Shown here: piece after piece, positions 57,925-64,000 of the stretch
Numbering within the stretch: position 1 is the first letter of the stretch
Layout: every line of letters starts with the position of its first letter
Assembly (NCBI GenBank): GCA_964458575.1
Contig: CAYWMD010000002.1
Coordinates: forward strand, 161,169-225,168
DNA length: 64,000 nt
DNA from: CAYWMD01 sp964458575
Lineage (GTDB): Bacteria > Verrucomicrobiota > Verrucomicrobiia > Limisphaerales > JADLHS01
Direction of reading: 5' to 3'
Notes under the pieces: generated by a model
What the model was told of the DNA's origin: nothing
The model's database searches: none
What the model saw: the letters and a program-made list of their open reading frames with translations, nothing else
Program-made: the position numbers and the translations under genes

Positions 57925-60501
57925 ATGACCAACGCTTCCGTCCGCGCCGCGGCCAGACGCGGTGAAATCCCGCCCGTGCCCGGCGGCGTCAAACTCACCA
58001 CGCTCGAAAACGGACTGACGATCATCGTGCGGGAGGATCACAGCGCGCCGGTCGTTTCGGCGCAGGCGTGGGCCATGACCGGCAGCGTGCATGAAGGCCG
58101 CTGGTTGGGCGCGGGCCTCTCCCACGTGCTGGAGCACATGTTGTTCAAGGGCACCACGACGCGGCCGGGCAGCCGCATTGACCAGGAAGTCCAGGATGCG
58201 GGCGGTTACATGAACGCCTACACCAGCTTCGACCGCACGGTGTATCACATTGACGTGCCCAACACCGGCGCCCGGACGGCCATTGATATTCTGTGCGACA
58301 TCATGCAGAACGCGTCGCTCCCGCCGGATGAACTCGCCAAGGAACTGGACGTCATTCGCCGCGAGATGGACATGGGGCAGGATGATCCCGCGCGTCGCTC
58401 CGGTCGCCGGCTGTTTGAAACCGCGTACACGCGGAGTCCGTATCGCTACACCATCATCGGCTATCTCGACATCTTCAACGAACTCAAGCCCGAGGACATC
58501 CGCGGTTATTACACGGAACGATACGCGCCGAACAACGTCTTTTACGTCGTCACGGGGGATGTGCGGGGCGATGACGTCGTGGCCCAGATCAAGGCCGCCC
58601 ATGCGAAAACCAAGGCCAGGGCGCTGCCGCCGGTGGTCCTGCCGGAAGAACCCCGGCAAACTGCGGCGCGCGAGATTGTCGAGGAAGCGCCGATCGAACT
58701 CGGTCATCTGCATTTTGCCTGGCACATTCCCGAACTGCGGCACCCCGACGTGCCGGCGCTCGACGTGCTGGCGGTGTTGCTCGGCAGCGGTCGGAGCTCG
58801 CGGCTTTTTCAAGAGGTGCGCGAGCGCCAGGGCGTGGTCCACCACGCGGACGCCTGGACTTACAACCCGGGCAATCCCGGCCTGTTCGGCATGAGCGCGG
58901 TCGTGGACGCCGGCAAATTCGAGGCGGCGCGCGCCGCCCTGCTGGCCGAAATCGAGAAACTGAAAACGACGCCGGTCCAGAGCCGGGAGGTGAACAAGGC
59001 GGTGAAGCAGTTCATCTCCGCGACGCTCGCCACGCGCAAAACGATGCAGGGCCAGGCCAGCGATCTGGGCGGCAGCTGGCTGGCCGCGAATGATTTGAAT
59101 TTTTCGGAACGCTATCTGGCCGCCGTGAAAGGCGTGACGACCGCCGATGTGCGGCGGGTCGCGCGCCAGTATCTCACGCCCGGCAACCGCACCCTCTACG
59201 CGTTGCTCCCCAACGGTTCGTCGCCCGAATCAAAAGCACACGTGGAAGCGAGCACGGAGCATCCCGTCCAAAAAATTGAATTTCCCAACGGGCTGAGGTT
59301 GCTCGTGAAGGAAGATCATCGGCTGCCCTTCGTGGAGTTCCGGGCGGTCTTTCAGGGTGGCGTGCTCGCGGAAACCCCGCTCAACAACGGGATCACGCAG
59401 TTGCTGGCCAAACTGCTGCTCAAAGGCACGAAGCGGCGTGACGCCGAGGCCATCGCCCGGGAAATCGAATCCGTCGGCGGCAGCATGGACAGCTATGGCG
59501 GCAACAACAGCCTGGGGGTGAACGTGGAGGTTTTGAGCGACGACTTCCGCGTGGGTCTGGACTTGCTGGCGGACGTTTTGCTGCACTCGACCTTCCCGGC
59601 GCCGGCGCTCCAGCGCGAACAGGAAATTCAAATCGCGGGGATTCGGGCGCAACGGGATGAATTGCTCAAGAGCGCGGGCAAGGCGATGCGCCGCGCGCTG
59701 TTTGGGGAATGCGGTTACGGGCTCGACGTGCTTGGCACGGAGCAGAGCGTTCAGAAACTCAAGGCAACCGATCTCAAGGTGTTTCACGCGCGGCTCATCA
59801 CGCCGGACAACTGCGTCCTGGCTATCTACGGGGACGTGAAAACTTCCGCCGTGAAAGCGGCCGTGGCGAAAGTATTCGCCAAATGGAAAGCGGGTGCGGC
59901 GGGCGTTCAAGCAGTGGCCAGTCCCGCAAACGCGCCCCAGCGCGGACTCCAGCGCGTCACCGAAACGCGGGACAAGAAGCAGGCGGTGCTGGTGATTGGG
60001 TACGCCGGCACGACCTTGCGCAGCGAAGACCGCTATGCGCTGGAGTTGTTGCAGGAATGTTGCAGCGACCTGGGGTCACGGCTGTTCCTGCGCATTCGCG
60101 AAAAGCTCGGGCTGGCGTATTACGTCGGCGCGCAACATTTTCCCGGTCTCGTGCCGGGCTACTTCTCGTTCTATGTCGGGACCGCGCCGGAGCAGGCGGA
60201 CCTGGTCGAGCAGGAATTGCTCAAGGAAGCCGAACTATTGCGCGCGGAGGGTGTGACCGCCGAGGAGCTCAAACGCGCCAAGGCCAAGGTCATCGGGCAG
60301 AAGAAAATCGCGCGGCAGGATCTTGGCAGTTTCGCGATGACGACGGCGCTCGATGAGCTTTACGGGCTGGGTTACGCGAACACCGACACCGAGGATGCAC
60401 AATTCGAAGCTGTGACGCTCGAGCAGGTGAAAGCCGCCGCGCAAAAATACCTGCGGCCGGATGCGCTGGTCATCTCGCTGGTGAAGCCGGAAAACGCGTA
60501 A
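57925..60501 (+). CDS. Two-domain M16 zinc peptidase
   Basis: 858 residues made of two M16 halves. The first carries the inverted zinc motif HVLEH (residues 67-71, in GAGLSHVLEHMLFKGTTTRP) plus the downstream acid in the ELDVIRREMDMG region, so it should bind zinc. The second half (from about 450, VQKIEFPNGLRLLVKEDHRL) lacks HxxEH (its equivalent is NNGITQLLAKLLLKGTKRRD) and is the structural half. The fusion resembles pitrilysin/PqqL-type or mitochondrial-processing-peptidase-like pairs in one chain. No signal peptide, so cytosolic action is expected. A GTG at 57907 would add 6 residues. Confidence 0.9.
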   Translation: MTNASVRAAARRGEIPPVPGGVKLTTLENGLTIIVREDHSAPVVSAQAWAMTGSVHEGRWLGAGLSHVLEHMLFKGTTTRPGSRIDQEVQDAGGYMNAYTSFDRTVYHIDVPNTGARTAIDILCDIMQNASLPPDELAKELDVIRREMDMGQDDPARRSGRRLFETAYTRSPYRYTIIGYLDIFNELKPEDIRGYYTERYAPNNVFYVVTGDVRGDDVVAQIKAAHAKTKARALPPVVLPEEPRQTAAREIVEEAPIELGHLHFAWHIPELRHPDVPALDVLAVLLGSGRSSRLFQEVRERQGVVHHADAWTYNPGNPGLFGMSAVVDAGKFEAARAALLAEIEKLKTTPVQSREVNKAVKQFISATLATRKTMQGQASDLGGSWLAANDLNFSERYLAAVKGVTTADVRRVARQYLTPGNRTLYALLPNGSSPESKAHVEASTEHPVQKIEFPNGLRLLVKEDHRLPFVEFRAVFQGGVLAETPLNNGITQLLAKLLLKGTKRRDAEAIAREIESVGGSMDSYGGNNSLGVNVEVLSDDFRVGLDLLADVLLHSTFPAPALQREQEIQIAGIRAQRDELLKSAGKAMRRALFGECGYGLDVLGTEQSVQKLKATDLKVFHARLITPDNCVLAIYGDVKTSAVKAAVAKVFAKWKAGAAGVQAVASPANAPQRGLQRVTETRDKKQAVLVIGYAGTTLRSEDRYALELLQECCSDLGSRLFLRIREKLGLAYYVGAQHFPGLVPGYFSFYVGTAPEQADLVEQELLKEAELLRAEGVTAEELKRAKAKVIGQKKIARQDLGSFAMTTALDELYGLGYANTDTEDAQFEAVTLEQVKAAAQKYLRPDALVISLVKPENA

Positions 60502-60543
60502 CTGCCAGGGTTTAGCGAGCCAACCGCCGCCCGAGTCCCCGTT

Positions 60544-63500
60544 TTATTGGGTTTCGCTTAAGTTCGCTGCCGCGTCCCGCGGTGCTATTTCCAATGTCTC
60601 ATCCCTGCGCCGCGGTTCGTCCTCTTCTTCCTCGACGCGCCGGCCTTGCACCGGGGTTTCAATGCTCAAGCCGCCGGTGGCCGTTTGTGTCGTCTGGTCG
60701 CCCGACTTGTGGAACTTCACGCTCACGATCTTGCTGACGCCGTGTTCTTCCATCGTCACACCGTACAGCACGTCGCCCATGCCGATGGTGCGCTTGTTGT
60801 GGGTGATGATGATGAATTGCGAATGGGCCAGGAAGCGTTGGAGCACGCGGATGAAACGGTTGATGTTCGATTCATCCAGCGGCGCGTCCAATTCGTCCAG
60901 CACGCAGAACGGGCTGGGCTTGACCTGGTAAATCGAGAACAGCAACGCCACCGCGGTCATGGTCTGTTCGCCGCCGGACAGGAGCGAGATCGTTTGCAGT
61001 TGCTTGCCCGGCGGGCGGGCGACGATGTCAATGCCGCTTTCCAACACGTCGTTTTCATCCAGCAGAATCAGGTCGGCCTTGCCGCCACCGAAGACCTCAA
61101 CAAACATCGTCCGGAAGTTGTCGCGGATCTTGTGGAACGTTTCCGTGAACATCTGCTTCGTCTGCGTGTTGATGCGGTTGATCACTTCGATCAGCTGGGT
61201 CTTGGCGTTGACCAAATCGTCGTGTTGCTGGGTCAAAAACTGGTGACGCTGCTCGGTTTCCTCATATTCCTCGATGGCCACGAGGTTCACCGGGCCGATT
61301 TCGTCCAGTCGCCGTTGCAGCGCTTCGATTTGTTTCGCCACAACGTCCCAATCCGTGGCCGCGCCAGCCGCCGCCATTTCCTCGGGCGACATGACGTGGA
61401 CCTTGGCCGCGCCTTCGTCGGCAAAGGTGATGGTGATGCATTCGCCACGCACGTCGTCGAGGTTCACGTGGTATTTCTGCTGGATGCGCTCGCGCAGGTT
61501 GTCCACGGTCATGTTCTTCTGCGCGAGTTCCACGTCCAGTGAACCGCGCTGTTCCTGCAGTTGCGTGAGGCCGCGACGTTGTTCCCGCAGGCCTTCCTCG
61601 TGTGTGCCGAGGTCGGCTTCCTGCGTTTGTTTCTGCCCCACTAGACTGGCCGTTTGCGTGTTCACCTGCTCGCGGTCGTGGGCGAGCCGTTCGATCTGGC
61701 GGCGTGATTCCGCAATCTCCGCCTCGGCCTGCGCCTGGCGGTTGATGAAGGAGGAAACCTCGCCGCGCCGTTGCTCGATGATCTGCGCCAGTTCGGCGAT
61801 GCGCTGTTGGAGTGCCTGTTGCTGCTGGCGGGCCGAAACGCACAATTGTTCCTCGGTCGCGAGGGCGACCTTGCACTCGGTCAACGCGGCCGTGGCGGCG
61901 TCGCGTTGCGACCGCAAGTCCTCCAACCGGGCCGTCAGTTCGCTCACCTGCTGTTGCCGGGCTTGCTCATGGGACTCCAACTCCACGGCGTTCGCGGCGA
62001 GCGCGGCGCGCTTGTCGTTCCCTTCCTGTTCCTGCGCGGCGAGGCTCTGGATCTCGTAAATCACCGTCTCAATCTTTTGTTGCAAGAGGCGTTGCGAATT
62101 CTCCAGCGCGTTCAATTCGCCCTCGCGGGTGGCGATGGCGACTTCCTGTTCGCGCAATTCGGTCTGCGCCTGTTGCAGGCTCGCTTGAATCTCGGTCTGC
62201 TCGCTCAACAACGCGCCGCGCTGGCGGCTGGCTTCCGCGACGCGCCGTTTGATTTCCTCCACTTCGCCTTGCAGTTCGGCGATTTGATTTTTGCGGCCGA
62301 GGATGGACGCCGGGGCTTTCGGGTTGCCATGGCCGTTCAGGTAACCGCCCGTGTAAACGCCGTGCCGGCTCAGGAGATCGCCGTTCAGGGTCACAAAATC
62401 GCACCCCGCATGGCCGTTCTGAATTTGCTCCGTGGCGCTGGCGAGATCGGAGGTCAGGAACGTGCGTCCCAACAGGGATTTCACGAGTTTGTCCACCGCG
62501 GGCTCGGCCTGGATCACGGTCAGGGCCGGCACCACGTCGCCTTTGGCCAGGCGATCCCGCACGCCGCGGTTGTCATGACGCGGAATCACATCGGTGGCAA
62601 ACGCCAGTTGATGCGCGTCTCTTTGTTCGATGGACAGCGCGGCCACACTGGCGCGGCCGGCCTTGGTTTCGGCGAGTTCGGCAAGGATTTGTTGCGCGGA
62701 TTCGGGTTGTTCCGTGAGCACGAGTTGCAGGTGATGGCCGAGCGCGTTCTCAATTGCCACGACAAATTCTTCCGGCACCCGGATGCGATCCACCAGCGAG
62801 CCCATGACGCCGCGTCCTGCATTGCGGGATCGCAGCGCCGCCACGGCGCCGCTGTCAAAGCCTTCGCGCGCCGTTTCCAGTTGTTCGAGTACAGCGAGGC
62901 GCGAACGTTTCTCCGCCTGCGCCTGCAGGAATTGATCCTGCGCTTCGGACGAATTTTGCAGTTCCACCTGCAATTGCTTCAGCCGTTCCTGGCGTTGCTC
63001 CACCGTGCCGCGCTTGGTTTGGACACTGAGTTTGTCGCTTTCCACGTTGGCGGCGAATTCGTGCAGGCGCACGTCGAGCCGCGCGCGCTCTTCTTCGAGC
63101 TGCAACTTCTCGGCGGAAAGTTTTTCGAGGCGGACGACGTTGCCCTGCTTTTGCAGATCGAGCGTGTTGATCTCGTTACGCAGGCGGGTCAAATCCTGCG
63201 CGGCGGCGAAGGCGTCGGCCTGCGCCTGGCGAAGCGCTTCCTGTCCGTCGCGAATTTCGCCTTCGACCCGCTGCAACGCGGCCTGCCGCTCCTGCAACGC
63301 CTGCTTGTGTTTCGACAGCGTCACTTCCGACGCGGCCAGTCGTTCGTTCAAACCGGTCAACTCCTGTTCCGCGATGCGGCGACGCTCCTCGGCCTCCGTG
63401 ATGTCGGCGGCGGCTTTCGCGTTCTGCGCGGCGAATTCGCGCAGCCGTTCTTCGTTGAATTGAATCCGCCCTTCGTGCCGGTCGCTTTCGCTCTTCAACT

Positions 63501-64000
63501 CCAGGCCGCGCTGCTGCATCCCGGCGATTTGGTGTTCGACTTCCGCGAGCCGCGAGCGCAACTGGGTGATTTCCTCCTCGCACCGCAGCACGTTCGCGGA
63601 ACTGACCTCAATTTCACCCCGAATCCTTTCCGCCGTGGCCTGCTTGTCGCGGATCTCCGCCTGCAACACGTCGAACTGATGCCGCGCGAGTTGGGTGTCG
63701 AGATGCTGCAACTCCTGCGAAATCTGTTTGTAGCGCCGCGCCTTGCCGGCCTGGCGTTGCAACGAACCGATCTGACGCTTCACTTCGCGGATGAGGTCGG
63801 CGACGCGCAGGAGATTCTGTTCGGTGTATTCCAGTTTGCGGAGCGACTCGCGTTTCTGGCTCTTAAACTTTGTGATGCCGGCGGCTTCCTCGAAAATCAA
63901 CCGGCGATCTTCCGGCTTGCTCGAAAGGATCTGCGTGATGTGGCCCTGGGCCATGATGCTGTAACTCGTGCGGCCCACGCCCGTGCCCATGAACAGTTGC
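60544..64000 (-). CDS. smc: Chromosome segregation ATPase SMC (5' end outside window)
   Basis: About 1151 residues visible. The N-terminal Walker A region lies beyond base 64000, so the gene is partial here. The first visible part (QLFMGTGVGRTSYSIMAQGH, IFEEAAGITKFKSQKRESL) is the SMC head after Walker A. Long coiled coils flank a hinge (about 390-560). The C-terminal head has the ABC signature LLSGGEQTMTAVALLFSIY and Walker B VLDELDAPLDESN, then IITHNKRTIGMGDVLYGVTM. A 60-residue acidic/basic tail (EEEEDEPRRR) follows. SMC condenses and segregates the chromosome. Confidence 0.95.
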   Translation of the reverse strand, partial: QLFMGTGVGRTSYSIMAQGHITQILSSKPEDRRLIFEEAAGITKFKSQKRESLRKLEYTEQNLLRVADLIREVKRQIGSLQRQAGKARRYKQISQELQHLDTQLARHQFDVLQAEIRDKQATAERIRGEIEVSSANVLRCEEEITQLRSRLAEVEHQIAGMQQRGLELKSESDRHEGRIQFNEERLREFAAQNAKAAADITEAEERRRIAEQELTGLNERLAASEVTLSKHKQALQERQAALQRVEGEIRDGQEALRQAQADAFAAAQDLTRLRNEINTLDLQKQGNVVRLEKLSAEKLQLEEERARLDVRLHEFAANVESDKLSVQTKRGTVEQRQERLKQLQVELQNSSEAQDQFLQAQAEKRSRLAVLEQLETAREGFDSGAVAALRSRNAGRGVMGSLVDRIRVPEEFVVAIENALGHHLQLVLTEQPESAQQILAELAETKAGRASVAALSIEQRDAHQLAFATDVIPRHDNRGVRDRLAKGDVVPALTVIQAEPAVDKLVKSLLGRTFLTSDLASATEQIQNGHAGCDFVTLNGDLLSRHGVYTGGYLNGHGNPKAPASILGRKNQIAELQGEVEEIKRRVAEASRQRGALLSEQTEIQASLQQAQTELREQEVAIATREGELNALENSQRLLQQKIETVIYEIQSLAAQEQEGNDKRAALAANAVELESHEQARQQQVSELTARLEDLRSQRDAATAALTECKVALATEEQLCVSARQQQQALQQRIAELAQIIEQRRGEVSSFINRQAQAEAEIAESRRQIERLAHDREQVNTQTASLVGQKQTQEADLGTHEEGLREQRRGLTQLQEQRGSLDVELAQKNMTVDNLRERIQQKYHVNLDDVRGECITITFADEGAAKVHVMSPEEMAAAGAATDWDVVAKQIEALQRRLDEIGPVNLVAIEEYEETEQRHQFLTQQHDDLVNAKTQLIEVINRINTQTKQMFTETFHKIRDNFRTMFVEVFGGGKADLILLDENDVLESGIDIVARPPGKQLQTISLLSGGEQTMTAVALLFSIYQVKPSPFCVLDELDAPLDESNINRFIRVLQRFLAHSQFIIITHNKRTIGMGDVLYGVTMEEHGVSKIVSVKFHKSGDQTTQTATGGLSIETPVQGRRVEEEEDEPRRRDETLEIAPRDAAANLSETQ

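Noticed and set aside
1..64000. CRISPR arrays
   Set aside because: The repeats seen are tandem, palindromic or widely spaced direct repeats; no regular repeat-spacer array or cas gene occurs.

Overview
The window is a GC-rich bacterial chromosome segment. It most resembles a Verrucomicrobiota genome, by inference from three things: a Minf_1886-type gene, a secreted propeller protein with a verrucomicrobial-looking C-terminus, and dispersed palindromic repeats of the ACATCCAAC and AGTCCGGAGTC types. No rRNA or taxonomic marker is present beyond housekeeping genes, so rank below phylum is not claimed.

Left part (1-12.4 kb, + strand): a compact flagellar block runs fliA, motA, motB, two small unknown genes, flgF, flgG, flgA, flgH, flgI, flgJ (rod-binding domain only), flgN, flgK, flgL, fliW, csrA and a first short flagellin. 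Directly downstream (12.5-21.5 kb) lies one 3002-residue reading frame. It fuses a pyruvyltransferase-like domain, two methyltransferase domains, five glycosyltransferase-type domains and TPR segments. By position it is a candidate flagellin-glycan or surface-glycan megasynthase.

Middle part (21.6-33.5 kb, - strand): three signalling genes (sensor kinase with a pseudo-receiver, receiver plus degenerate HD-GYP, hybrid kinase) are followed by a second flagellar block. Read in transcription order this is flagellin 3, flagellin 2, fliD, a secreted unknown, flgM, fliS and a FliT-like gene. Flagellins 2 and 3 each have a sigma-28 promoter with exact 15-nt spacing. Each also has a leader hairpin presenting GGA in a 7-nt loop over the ribosome binding site, as expected for CsrA. 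FliW and CsrA are encoded beside flagellin 1, so the parts of a FliW-CsrA-flagellin switch are all present.

Accessory part (33.6-43.3 kb): a gene-poor, repeat-rich stretch ends at an initiator tRNA gene. It carries a secreted seven-repeat propeller protein, a TPR-like lipoprotein, a DUF2007/zinc-ribbon protein, a HigBA-like and a VapBC-like toxin-antitoxin pair, and a 5'-truncated hsdR. Direct repeats bracket several of these units, and a shared GGTGTCC repeat lies at both ends.

Right part (43.4-64 kb): housekeeping and signalling genes. They are a NarX-type kinase, recJ (with repeat-derived codons inside it), exoD, terC, secDF, yajC, a second hybrid kinase, proS, a 43-residue membrane peptide with a Minf_1886-family gene, a two-domain M16 peptidase, and smc, which runs off the window end.
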